DNA of 64,000 nucleotides, from the NCBI GenBank assembly GCA_021234155.1, contig JAJEKV010000085.1:2430896-2494895 (forward strand). Direction: 5' to 3'. The notes under the pieces are model-generated. The model worked only from the letters and a program-made list of their open reading frames with translations, did not search any database and was not told the DNA's origin. This document shows, piece after piece, positions 43,080-54,149 of the stretch; position 1 is the first letter of the stretch, and the number at the start of each line of letters is the position of its first letter. Origin of the DNA: Isoetes taiwanensis (Eukaryota > Streptophyta > Lycopodiopsida > Isoetales > Isoetaceae). The position numbers and the translations under genes were made by a program.

Positions 43080-46000
43080 CCCATTCCTTTCTTTGGCCCA
43101 CTTCAAGATCCTGTGGTGCTCAATTTTTACATATGCTTAAACGTTTGCTTTTCTCACTGTGCGTAAAAGACAGTTTCTGTGGAATGAGTTATTCATGATT
43201 CTTCATCTGTTTTTCAAATCTAAATGCTGCAAAGATTAGAATGCTATGAGCTCCCAACTACTGGTGCATACCATGCATATAATAAGAAGCAGCTTTTGGT
43301 AGAAATGTCTTCCTTTGGTCCTTTGTCCTTTCTTTTCTAGCAGTGGCTAGGTAGCAGCTTATCATCGGTATAAATCATATGATTTGTTAAGCTGGAAGGA
43401 TGTAAATTGCCATGCTTTTACGCGCCTTTATAAAGGGGATGACTTGGATCATCAATGTCTATTAGCTTCAATACTTTTGTTCCATTCAAATGAGATAACC
43501 AATGTTCTAAATGCTCGAGCTGGTGATTATTTGATTTAATGTTTCTTTTATCTGATGGACAGTTTGCTTTCCTATCTGTGGAACCATTTTGCATTCTAGT
43601 TCAAAACCTCTCTTATAATATTCAAGGTATCCAAGCTGTTGGAAATGTATGATCTCATTATGTGCAACGAGTGACTCGTATGTCTTAATCTATTGGAGCT
43701 TATATTGCCATTGCAACTCTCAAATAAGCTTGAAATTGCAGTTTAATGTTGTTTCAAATTTTGCATTCAAACTAGGAAGATGGTCATAAAGGGTCTGCGA
43801 ATCTACGTTTTGCCAAACAACTAAATCCTCAAAGAACATAACAGAGAAAGGGCATTGGTAGAGTATGTTGCATCAGCAGGGCCTTGGTTTTTTATTTCTG
43901 CTGTATCTATTTTTGAGAACGAAGGAAATATTGGCTCTCGATTCAGGGGCAATTCCAGGAATTTGTAAGCTGAATATGCGTGCATGGTATTTGGCTCGTG
44001 AAATAGTTCTTTTGGGTTGCCCGTAGGGCAATCCTTGCGGAATGTGGAGAGGGATGGATAGAGGGCCACGATTTGAGAATATTATAGCATATCTTTTATC
44101 ACGTGGGTCGTGGAGTTTTGGGATTTGAGGGACACCGAGGATGGATAGGCGGTGTGGATTTTGTGGGAGCTAGGATGGGATCTCCCCTTTTGCTTGGGTT
44201 GCCCAATGCTAGCAAATGGTAGCATTTGACAACTAAGTAAATGTGCGACGCTTTGAATTTTTTAAATATGACCATGTAAGAAAACATGGCCTTTATGCTT
44301 AGTTAGGACGTTATTGGAACTACTTGGTAGGTTGCATAGATGTTGTTATCATGTACTTTCTCGACTTAACACATGCATCAAGTACTATTCTTGATTGACT
44401 TTGGCTTCTTCACTATAGCTCGACTCTTCTAGTTTAATTCAAATTTAGCTTGCCTTTTCAATTTAACCTTGCGAATGGAGTGACTTTTGCTTCTACCTTG
44501 CTAAAATATTTTGTACAAATGTTTCTAATGCATGCTACTACTTTTAAAAGGTGGTCATTATTTCATTGATGTTGAATTTGATTGATGTAGAAATAAAAAG
44601 CAATCCATCATGCTATGCCTCTCTTCTTCCTTCCTTTTTTTTTGTTGGAATGGGAAGGGGCTAATTCTATTCTTGAACATGATATTCACATCATAGAGTA
44701 AGGATAGCTTAAAAGTTGCACAATAATTTTTTGATGGGTACTTGCCACTATCAATGGGTATATTAGTTTCAATTTGTTGAAAGTGATATATTAAAACTAC
44801 AACCTGTTGGGAGAGAGAAAGTGGAATTGTAATTGTAATTGTAATTGTAATGTGAGGGAAAGGTACATATTATTCGCATTTTTCCTACTAAAGAGGAAGA
44901 AAACCAAATAAGAAGGTTTTGTGCTTTCCTAAATAGGGACATTATGCTGATCAACTTGAGGATGAGTTAACCACATTTTTCTTTGAAACCATTATGCAAA
45001 GATCGTTCTCCCGCAACCATTGATTGTACAACTACTCATAGTACAAAACTTGTAATATATGTACCGATTACAGATATATAACATACAACCGTACATGCAC
45101 CCTCGCTAGTGGAGGATTGCATTATTAAAACAATTAATGGAATTTGTTGATGGTTCTCAACTTCCTTACCATTGAATGGCAATAATAATAGATTAGCTAA
45201 CATCTTTAATAGTTTCATGGCCTATCAATAACAATCATATTTACAATATCATGGCACATCTTCTAGTTGTTCCTTTGGTTCCTTTGGTGAAACCTACATA
45301 CGTAAACATGGGTAAAAGCTTGCAAGTCCAATGCGTTTGGAGGATTGTGAAATGCAATTTTAGCATTGAGGAGGGGTAGAAAATGGCAGAATGCTATTTC
45401 TTAGATTGGGTTTACTTTCAATGATAGCTATGCATGGGTAGATCATGGCAAATACTTAGCAAACATTGACAAATGTTACTTGCATATATGTTATGCAATC
45501 GTTATGCATTAAATATTGGGCAATTACTTGTTGTAAAAAATATAATGTCAAAGAAAATGTTCTACAAATATTAGCCAACATATGCAAAAAATGATGGGAA
45601 AGTGTTAAGAATATATAAATGTTGGGCATATGATGGATATATGTTGGACAAAATTTTAAAAATGATATTTCTTTTATATTGGCTATGTAGTTATTTACTG
45701 GTTATGTAGTTATGTACTTGACTACATAGAATGTGGGCCAGACCAAAAGAAAATTGATACAGGCATATCTCATCACATAATATTTTGACAGATTAATGCG
45801 CACAATGGAGACAACAAACACCCCTTCTTCTTCTAATGTGTACTCTTGGAGTAACAAGAGGGCAGGGAATGATAGGGTGGTACTGTGGTTGTTAAACTGT
45901 TCCCAAGCCACTTCACCCTCCGGCCATGGAGGGCAACCCTTCGTGCGCAGCACCTTGTTTTTTTTAATATAGCACAAGGCATTGGATTGTGTTAAGGGAA

Positions 46001-46495
46001 CAGGTCAGGGTATTATTTTCAAGGCAAAATCAAGGAAGGGCAAGGAGGTTGAGACTCTATCTATATTATCTAGATTCCTATTTACACTAATTATAACTTT
46101 AATTAAGTTCAACAGAATGTGTGCTATGTCGATAGCGATGACTCTAATGAGGTAAGGGTTGAATTTTTTGTTTTATTAACATTGATTTCGGACAATTATC
46201 TAATACACTTATATGGATGTAACTAAAGTGTGAAAAAGAGAATGATGGCGGTGAAGACAGTTCACAATATCCCAAAAATGCAGACGATTGCTCAAACAAG
46301 AATGGTTAAATTATATTATGTTGTTTAGTGTATTAGACTCACTTGTCGTGATGGCATTTACAATGTTGAACCTTGTTTTCTATGAATGAAAAGTCTTTTT
46401 CTCCACCACCACATTTGTTTTAATTTTGAAACAATTTTAAAATTAATATCATTGGTCCATGGAAATGCAAGTGTGGTTACATTTTTATCATAAAG
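43080..46495. other. No gene seen; small repeats
   Basis: No coding region with a recognised motif. An (AATTGT)4 microsatellite lies at 44827-44852. Short GGGTTGCCC-containing units occur near 44010 and 44195. A TGGAGGGCAACCC...CACCTTGTT unit lies at 45920-45958 (listed separately). Confidence 0.5.
45920..45958 (+). repeat. Small dispersed repeat end (GGGCAACCC...CACCTTGTT)
   Basis: TGGAGGGCAACCCTTCGTGC then GCAGCACCTTGTT. Related units: 49102-49134 and 49224-49256 (GAGGGCAACCCATCATG then ACACCTTGTTAT, same orientation) and 52857-52890 on the opposite strand (GAGGGCAACCCCTCGTGTGC then AGCACCTTGTTATA on the minus strand). Probably the end of a MITE family. Confidence 0.5.
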
Positions 46496-46499
46496 TTTG

Positions 46500-47131
46500 T
46501 TGTTTCATAAGCTGCAATAATACGTTCACATAAAAGTAGGTGAATTATGTGAAATTTGGTCACAATATTTTGATGATTGTGTTAAACTAAATTGATGCAA
46601 AGTTAATAATTTTCTAGTCATCAAGTATATTAAATAATTGTACAAAAATCGACAAAATATAGCTATTAGATGGCCACAAATATGCTGAAATGTCGACAAA
46701 ACATATAGGCAATCTTGGTTTTTAGATTGCCACAAATATGTCAAAAAAATGAACCTACATATCCTAATTCTTTTGTTGCAATTGTGTTTCTCGAGTGCCA
46801 AAAATATTGACAAGATAATGCAAGAAACTCCTTACAAAGTTTGTTGCTATTTTGACAATATACAGAAATAAATTCATACAAAAGTAGTAAAAATGTTGAT
46901 GTTATATTTGCCATTCGGGTGTTGTAACATGGCTACAAATAGCTATTATGTCACCCATTGTGGCACATGATCAAGGCACAAGGTTGATGCAATGGTTGTC
47001 ACCTGGGTGACAACTTTGTGGCAAGTGATCGTGTCATGTACAGCGTCAAGAATGTGAAGTTCTGAAGGTTCTAATTGTGTCAACAATTTTGACGTTATAC
47101 TTGACAAAATAAGCACCCTTCTCTTGTAGTG
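46500..47131. mobile_element. Probable right end of a CACTA-like DNA transposon
   Basis: The right terminus reads, on the minus strand, CACTACAAGAGAAGGGTGC starting at 47131. CACTACAAGA is the typical terminus of plant CACTA (En/Spm) elements. Inside, GACAAAATATAGCTATTAGA and GACAAAACATATAGGCAATC with GCCACAAATATG are repeated in a subterminal fashion (46650-46740). The left terminus and the 3-bp duplication were not located, so the extent is approximate. No transposase was recognised. Confidence 0.4.
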
Positions 47132-47141
47132 ACGTAGACAT

Positions 47142-47670
47142 GGGTTAATGTAGCCACAAGTTATAGTAGTTAATGTGGCCATGAGTTAATGTGGGCATGG
47201 GTTAATGTGGCCGTGGGTTTATGTGGCCATAGGTTATAGTGGTGAATGCGGACATAGGTTAATGTGGCAATGATTGTCTATTAAACAAGTTTGCATGGAA
47301 ACAAACGTGTGAAAACATGATTTATGCATCCTCTCTATCGTGGAAGATGGTTGCTATGATAGTTCTTTTGTGCCTATCAAAGTTTCATACTTCTTTATCT
47401 TCTTCGATTCCCCTGCATCTGACAGAGCATGATCTTCTAGATCTGTATTCACTGATCAGGGTCCAATTTGTAGCTTTATGCTTCTCCACCAGCATAGTGG
47501 TGAATGTGGCCATAGATTAGAGTGGTTAGTGTGGCCATAGGTGGATGTGGCCACAGGTTAATGTGGTCATGTGGCCATGTGACACTAACCACAAGGGTAA
47601 TAGTTTAATGTGGCTATACGTTAATGTGGCCATGGGTTTATGTGGACATAGGTTAATGTGGCCAGGGGTT
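47142..47670 (+). repeat. TTAATGTGGCCAT minisatellite, left block
   Basis: About 20 imperfect units of GGTTAATGTGGCCATA (15-17 bases) in two runs, 47142-47275 and 47500-47670, separated by about 220 bases of non-repetitive sequence. GACACTAACCACAAGGGTAA (47581-47600) is an inserted variant block that recurs in the right block. Confidence 0.85.
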
Positions 47671-47689
47671 CTTAATTTTTTTTAATCAG

Positions 47690-48620
47690 CTATTAATTAG
47701 AGAGTTCGAAGAAGTTTCTTCAGCTATAGGATCAGTAATGCCATAAACTTTAGCTTCTTCCCCTGACATAAAAACATCTCTTTCCATGAACAACGTCTTC
47801 CTCACCGGGCTCTGTTATTGGCACAAGGGCCACAACATCTGAAGAGAGTGTGGCAGGAGCATTGTAGGGGATGGTTCGCAAGATGGTCCATAGACTATCA
47901 ACAGATTATGGATATGTCGGATATCGCAGAACAGGAGCTGCATTTGAATGAGCGCTTTGCTACCTCTCTGTGGGATGCGCCCACTCTTGCAAAGCCCAAA
48001 ACAGAGCACTACCATATGCAGGTTAATCCGTCGCTTAAACATGGCCCCCACCAGTATTTGAAGGCACACATCTCTACCAAACGTAGAGCTATAGCTGCAA
48101 TAAGGACAGGGTCCCACCATCTCAGAATTGAGACAGGCCGCTGGGGTACGGATGGAGGGCAGGGAATCCCCCGACATAAGAGATTATGCCAGTGTTGTCA
48201 CATGCAGATAGTAGAAGATGAACACCATGCTCTACAGAGTGTCCCAAGATATGCACACATCCGGAAGCGACTCATGCCGATCTCGGATGCTCGAGATAGC
48301 AATTCATCAACTGGCCGGCTTTCACGATGGTTGCTCGTCTCGCGTCCTACATTCTGCAAGTCTCCACCGTCAGAGAGTCCCTCACAGCACAGGGAATTTG
48401 AGCGCCCAGATAGGGACTCCGAATGCCTACTACAAGGGTTTTTCCTCCCACATGGGGGGGTTTTTTGTCCCAGTAGTAGAGACATATTGTACAGGGTTTC
48501 TGTGGTTTTCTTTTGTGTTTGGATACTTTCCGATATATTGTATGTCTATAACCGTCTCATAGGCCAGTTGGCCTCCGTGGACGTTAAAATATACTTCCTT
48601 CCTTCCCTCCATATCTTAAG
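47690..48620 (+). pseudogene. LINE 3' copy with C-terminal ORF2 and full tail
   Basis: From 47815 a single frame reads the last 150 residues of LINE ORF2: AQGPQHLKRVWQEHCRGWFA, HLNERFATSLWDAPTLAKPK, GPHQYLKAHISTKRRAIAAI, HHLRIETGRW and CQCCHMQIVEDEHHALQSVP, the terminal zinc-binding motif. It is a homologue of 30609-31508. After about 48270 the sequence is 3' untranslated and ends with a hairpin-like GGTTTTTCCTCCCACATGGG, a GTAGTAG block, TCTCATAGGCCAGTTGGCCT, CCGTGGACGTTAAAA and a TTCC-rich tail (48597-48612). The 5' part of the LINE is absent. It lies inside the TTAATGTGGCC minisatellite. The open frame listed to 48633 extends through the tail by chance. Confidence 0.8.
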
Positions 48621-48644
48621 AGACTACCCATAAAGGTTTTCCTG

Positions 48645-48895
48645 CAGGTTAATGTGGCTATGTGACCTTAATGTGGCCATGTGGACACATGTGAATGTGG
48701 CCATATTAAATATGGCAACATTAACCACATTTGAACATTGGACACTAACCACAAAGGTAGTGGTTTAATGTGACCATAGGTTAATGTGGACAACATCAAC
48801 CTATGACCACATTAATCTATGGTCACATTGACCATATAAACCTGTGTCCACATTAACTCATGTGCACATTAACCCATGGCCATATTAAACCACCC
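48645..48895. repeat. TTAATGTGGCCAT minisatellite, right block with inverted units
   Basis: The array resumes after the LINE tail. Up to about 48790 units are forward; from 48791 to 48895 they are reversed (CACATTAATCTATGG, CACATTAACTCATG, CACATTAACCCATGGCC). GGACACTAACCACAAAGGTA (48738) repeats the block at 47581. An isolated reversed unit (GGCCACATTAACC) is at 49054-49066. Confidence 0.85.
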
Positions 48896-49072
48896 CATAA
48901 ATGGGTGAAGGGCATGCATCAATGTTTTCACATGGCATATGCATGGGGTTTGATATACCTCGATCCATGCATGGGGCATGATAGCGCAGCCCCATGGGGA
49001 TCAAGCGGGATGATGGGTTGGATGGGGATGGAGCTGGCCAATCACGACGTTCTGGCCACATTAACCATATCT

Positions 49073-49316
49073 CGCTTGATATATACGGACTTCCATTCAT
49101 GAGGGCAACCCATCATGCGACAACACCTTGTTATGGAGATTTGTGTGCACAAATGTTATTATAAGATTTCCGTTTTCTTTTCCTCCTCTTCAATCGCTTG
49201 ATATATACGGACTTCCATTCATGAGGGCAACCCATCATGGGACAACACCTTGTTATGGAGATTTGTGTGCACAAATGTTATTATAAGATTTCCGTTTTCT
49301 TTTCCTCCTCTTCAAT
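49073..49316. repeat. 122-bp tandem duplication
   Basis: Two head-to-tail copies (period 122) starting CGCTTGATATATACGGACTT and ending TTCCTCCTCTTCAATCG. Only one or two bases differ between the copies (CATGCGACAAC against CATGGGACAAC; the second ends CAATCAC). The near identity points to a recent duplication. Contains the GGGCAACCC...CACCTTGTT unit twice. Confidence 0.95.
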
Positions 49317-49488
49317 CACTTGGACTTCGGCTCCCCGAATTACCGTGAAAAAGATTTCCCCAAAAGATTTTTCCTTTTTGAATGCGTTCCAACAAGAGTT
49401 TCCAAAAAGGTTGGCATTCTAAAGTGTAGTGCACCATATAGCTATAAAAAGAGCTCTAGATTCTATATCAAATTTTTGTTCCGATCGA

Positions 49489-49592
49489 ATGACCATTTCT
49501 ACACACATTGGCAATTGAAACTAGAACCTTCCACGAGTAAATGACCATTTCTACACACATTGGCAATTGAAACTAGAACCTTCCACGAGTAA
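49489..49592. repeat. 52-bp tandem duplication
   Basis: Two identical adjacent copies starting ATGACCATTTCTACACACAT and ending CCTTCCACGAGTAA (49489-49540, 49541-49592). They lie about 200 bases downstream of the annexin stop codon, on the side of its 3' end. Confidence 0.95.
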
Positions 49593-49776
49593 TGGACGTT
49601 CTCGTGTCACTCCAATTTCCTAAGAATTATGTATTAGCGCCCTATTCCAACTTCCATATATACAAACTATATACAGATTTCCATATAAATGGACTCCATA
49701 AGGTCCATCAAATCACTAGCACCGACATGTTACAGAAGCGCAAGTTTGCCACGTTGCAGAAACATTAAACCACCAG

Positions 49777-51781
49777 CTATACACCCCCAATTAGAGTTAA
49801 AAGGAAATATTTATAGTCTCCAGATGTGTCCCCTGAAATCATCTGCTCCAAAGTTTTTCGATACTTGTTGTGGAACTCTGTTTTGATATATTGCATATCA
49901 ATCTCAGCCCTCGTTACCACAATCCGTATCAATGTAGAGTCATTGGTTCCAATACCTTTCATTGATTTATATAAGGCCTGACCACAAAAATAGATAAACA
50001 TCATGAGATCAGAAATCATAATCAAATTGAGCCATACACCATCTTTTGGAGTGGTTAGATTTGCCTTATCACTCTTTTATTTATGCTCTTCTGATAGCCT
50101 ATTAAGCTGTTTTCAACATTCAAATTTCCTTATAGTCTAACCTGTATGTGGCATAACTCTGGTGATTGTGACTATTACTTCCATTCTCATTCACAATTAA
50201 CAGAATAATTTGAACAATAGTTGACAGGTCATATAGCTGCAACAATGCTGATGCAGTGGCGTGGACTGCCAATACATGAATGCAATTTCAGTATATCGAG
50301 AAAAAAGGCAGAGCAGTTAGAACCTTTGCAAAGTACTTTGCTGGACTCTGAACACTTTGTGCAATGACTTGAAGAGCATTTCTAAAATTTCCAGATGTCT
50401 CCCTTTTTATTGCCTGCAAAAATGAAAATCAAATATGCAGGCCACTAATTAAGACCAACAGATAAAAGATTGGTGCATAAGATCCTAAACTTCTAAAGAA
50501 TTCTATGCAATTCGGGGCAAACATAATTAATCCAGCACTCAAAGTGATGTATCCAACCTTTTATACTGTGGCCTGTTGCCATCATAGTTTGAGTACGGTA
50601 ACATGAATTTAACATGCTATTTCTAGACATGGACATAAGTAAAAGACTTAAACCCTTAATTTTAGGCAATTTTAAGCAAGAGGAAAGATGGCATTAATTA
50701 CCTTCTCTATATCATGTCTATAAACTTGCTCATACATTTGGAATGTGGCATTCAATTGGGCTGCACTTCTTGTACTGAATATTCTTATGAATGTACATTC
50801 ATCTGTGCCAAGCCTGCCTTCGCCAGCCTTATAAAGTTCCAATGCCTCTGCTTTGGCAAGATGCATATCAACTTCATGACCATCAGGTCTCTGACCACCT
50901 CCATAGGCAATAAGCATCTGAAATAAACACCAACATTAGCTTTACATCAATTCTTACTTATAGTGAAATATACAATAGTATCTGAAGAGACCTTTCTGTA
51001 ATCTCCACTCGTATCTGACCGGATATCTTCATCAAGAGACCTATGAAACTTGAGATGATATGCTTGTCTGATTAGGTGAAGCTGAGATGGAGTACGAGTA
51101 CACAGTATTTCAATCAAAGTCTTGTCTTTTGTCCCTGCAACGTCTAATGCCATTCGAATAAGCATAGCATCCCGTTCAGCTGGATCCAACATCCATAGCA
51201 GAACTGCTCTCTTTAATATGGAAACAGCATGTTCAAACCAGATTACTGAACATAAGTACTTTCCATAAAGAACATTAACTAGAAACTAAAACTTGATTAT
51301 AGTTTACCTCAAGATTCCCAGAAAGTTCCTTCTTTAGTCTATGAAGCAAATCTTCCCCATATAAATTCCTGTATGCAAGTACCAATTCTATTCGCTGTTG
51401 TGCATTTCTTCGGCCTAAGATATTTATCACATGCTTAGCATGAACACCAAAACCTACAACGCCAACACCTGAGTTTAGTGATGTTATTTACTGAGCAGGG
51501 GAACATATGCTTAGGATGCTGGGAAGCAAAAAAGGCAAGTCCTAAACCGGGTAAATTATATGAATCCTAGCTTTTAAAAGAGAAAGAAGAAATCAAAGCG
51601 TACGTGAGGCTGAAAATTAAAAATCTGGAGCAAGAGAATCATGAAAAAAAGCCAAAACAATGCGGCAAAATAGAGCAGAGCTACAGGAAGGGATGCTTAA
51701 CCAACCTTTCATGGCATGGTGCAGACCTTGACAGTCCTGTTCAAGGCTACGCTCTGTACGTGGAAGCATAATGGTCGACAT
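49777..51781 (-). CDS. Plant annexin, six exons, intact
   Basis: Exons (minus): 51781-51706, 51453-51308, 51210-50992, 50917-50702, 50413-50324, 49977-49777. All introns are GT-AG and the joined coding length is 948 nt, 315 residues, the normal plant annexin size. Annexins bind acidic phospholipids in a Ca2+-dependent way and act in membrane repair, secretion and Ca2+ signalling. Four annexin repeats are visible: repeat 1 (about 18-84, GFGVHAKHVINILGRRNAQQ), repeat 2 (about 92-157, AGTKDKTLIEILCTRTPSQL), repeat 3 (about 171-245, LGTDECTFIRIFSTRS), repeat 4 (about 247-313, MKGIGTNDSTLIRIVVTRAE). The type II Ca2+ loop (GxGT with a later Asp/Glu) is intact in repeat 4 (GIGT, SGDTSGDY). In repeat 1 the Thr is Val (GFGV), so Ca2+ binding there is probably weak. 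LDPAERDA before repeat 2 is a typical plant feature. The start ATG at 51781 gives MSTIMLPRTERSLEQDC; no other in-frame ATG precedes it closely. Confidence 0.96.
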
Positions 51782-51784
51782 TCT

Positions 51785-53575
51785 AGTGTTTTCCTTCCGG
51801 AGCTATGGAATGATGGAACTCCGTGTTGATGATAGATATACAGGGCTCTTATCTATAGAGCCATGGAAAACGCGTCTTTTTTTTAACAATTAAATGAAGA
51901 AGACTATCTGAAGAAGACTATGTTCGGCACAATTTTTTTCATGGATGAAGTTGAATAGAATAGAGTTGAATCTGAGGAAGGACTGAATTGAAAGAGGAGC
52001 CAATTTTTATTCCCATACTTGCATACAACCTTTGATTGCATGGTCCAAGGGTTGTTGACTGTTTCTCTACTCGTGCTCATAACTTCTTCCCAAAAGTATA
52101 GTTGTTGTGCTCATAAATGTAGTTTCATGGTTCCACATTACTTCTTCCTTCTATCACGGCATTGACCACCAACTGTGTACACGAAAAAGCAAGATTAATC
52201 TCGCTTAGTAACTATCATCGGTCCAATGCATAAAAGCATGTGATCACCATTGAGAAGTTTGGCCACATGCTCAATTGAGGAAATGAGAGATAAAAATAAA
52301 CATAGTAATGTGAAAGTGGGTTTACGTAATTGCCCCATCTACTTAAAATATGAAAACATTTCATATGAAAACATCAAGATCTGTCAACATCTATCATTAG
52401 ATGTCAAAAACTCAAAATGAAAGGGTTGCATGCAACTTTTTGACATGGAAGGATTCATGTTGGCATTGATCTGTTCCACTGGCTTTCTCCTCCATTGAAC
52501 AGATACATGTCAACACGAATCCCTTGGATCTCAACACGTGGCAAATCCCAAGACACTTGGAAACATGGTAAATCTCATGACACTTGGCAACGACATCCAC
52601 CATCCAGCAATCTGAATGTTTTTAGCAGGAAGAAAAATGGTGCAAGAGCTCTGCTGCATCTGACGGTGGATAAATTGAAGAGATGGTGTTGGAGCTCCGC
52701 AGCCTCTGATCTCTATGATGGTGAAAGATCCCAAAGATAGCAATAGAGAAAAGAAATGACACCCAAGACCCTCAAGTACAAATTTAGAAGATTTATATTT
52801 GCGTAGTTCTTTAATGTTTACTGCTCATATAAATGTTCTTTAATTCAAATATAACAAGGTGCTGCACACGAGGGGTTGCCCTCCAGTGGTTCGAGAGTGT
52901 GTTTTCATGGGTTCTGTTTCGTTCTTGGTCTTTTTTGTTTTGTGTGGAGTCGTGTAAATAATATGAACGTAGGTTGTCATTTTCTTAGCTCAAGAAGGTG
53001 CTCATTGTCTATTTGGACTCGAACATTTTGTTCATAATATGAACCCTATGGTCATTACATCCTGTAATTGCATTGAATCGAGCATTCTGCCAGTAAAGGC
53101 ACCGCCAATGCCCGCCACACTTGGCGGCGACACTCATGGCCCCAGACTTGGCAGTGCACGGGCCTGCTTGCCTGGAGCCTTTAATGGGCGAAATGATCCT
53201 CCTCGGGGCAATTAGCATGTGGCTGTAGTCATATACTCATATGTTGTTGCTCCAAAAACATATGTTTTCATTGTCTTATAAATCAGATTCGTCTCCATTT
53301 CGTGCTCTTCCATGTTGGCCATGAATTTGATATATGAATCTGGTTTCGTATTAGTAATCTTGGAAGATCTACTTGCAAAGCATCAGCATGAAAGCTGCAT
53401 GTACAATGTTTGACAGTGAACAAAGTGTGCAAGTCAAACTTCTCACGTATAATAGTCAAACAATTGTGTTTCTTCCAATTAGCCTTCCAGAGAGGCTGAA
53501 CCTTCCAGAGAGCATGAATATGAGTACATATATAAACTATATTAGTGGTGTCCATCAATGCTGCAATAAGTTAGA
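51785..53575. other. Annexin upstream region and unassigned sequence
   Basis: On the minus strand CTCTATAGATAAG (about 51848-51862) and CTGTATATCTATC lie 50-80 bases before the annexin ATG and could be TATA-type elements; this is weak. GACACTTGG...CATGGTAAATCTCATGACACTTGG recurs at 52549-52588. The repeat unit at 52857-52890 is described with 45920-45958. At 53080-53200 there is a GC-rich patch with no recognised product. No gene was found. Confidence 0.45.
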
Positions 53576-53579
53576 CAGA

Positions 53580-53645
53580 TAGGGTTTTTAACGTCTATGG
53601 AGACTAAATTGGTCCAAATTGGCCATAGGCCATGCGTATAAAATA
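53580..53645 (-). repeat. LINE 3' tail copy, minus strand, degraded
   Basis: On the minus strand: CATGGCCTATGGCCAATTTG, GACCAATTTAGTCTCCATAG, ACGTTAAAAACCC. It keeps the CCTATGGCC/CTCC-TAGACGTTAAAA order but has lost the microsatellite tail. Confidence 0.55.
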
Positions 53646-53649
53646 TGAG

Positions 53650-54140
53650 TGGATCTAGAGTCCACAACATGTAGTAAAGGCGTTATACGTGCAATAAAAG
53701 ATTGTAAAGAAGCTATGTATAGAATATATGATTTCATTTTCTTGGTTCAGGCTAAGAAAATTCTTCCTTCGTTATTGTTTGTTCCTTGTTTCTAAAGTGC
53801 CTCCCATGTTAGATTATATGCAAGTATGTATATTCTATCTACACTTGATCTTCGAAATGGTTGGTAGGCTCAACCTACCCTGAATCTATTTCTTAGGTCC
53901 CATTTATACGAGACTTTGCCATGTTTATTGCCGTGAAATAATAATCGTTTATTTAGCTTAAACATAATGGTTAAAAAAGTTTGAGAAACATATAAAACTG
54001 CATGAAGTAGAATACAAAAGATAACAGAAGGAACTCTCCATATGTATTAATACAATAAAATGTCCCATATTGCAAGGACTACTCAACACTCCCACACTCA
54101 CGTCCTTCAGGCCACAGAAAAATGGCATTTCGTGGGTACA
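53650..54140. other. No gene seen
   Basis: On the minus strand, TGTTGAGTAGTCCTTGCAAT starting at about 54087 and preceded by GTGTGGGAG resembles an LTR start after a polypurine tract. No partner LTR was identified. No coding region was recognised. Confidence 0.4.
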
Positions 54141-54149
54141 ATCCTGCCC

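Noticed and set aside
47317-47520. 67-codon ORF with hydrophobic N-terminus, possible secreted peptide
   Set aside because: Lies between minisatellite runs and ends in repeat units; no family match or conserved cysteine pattern.
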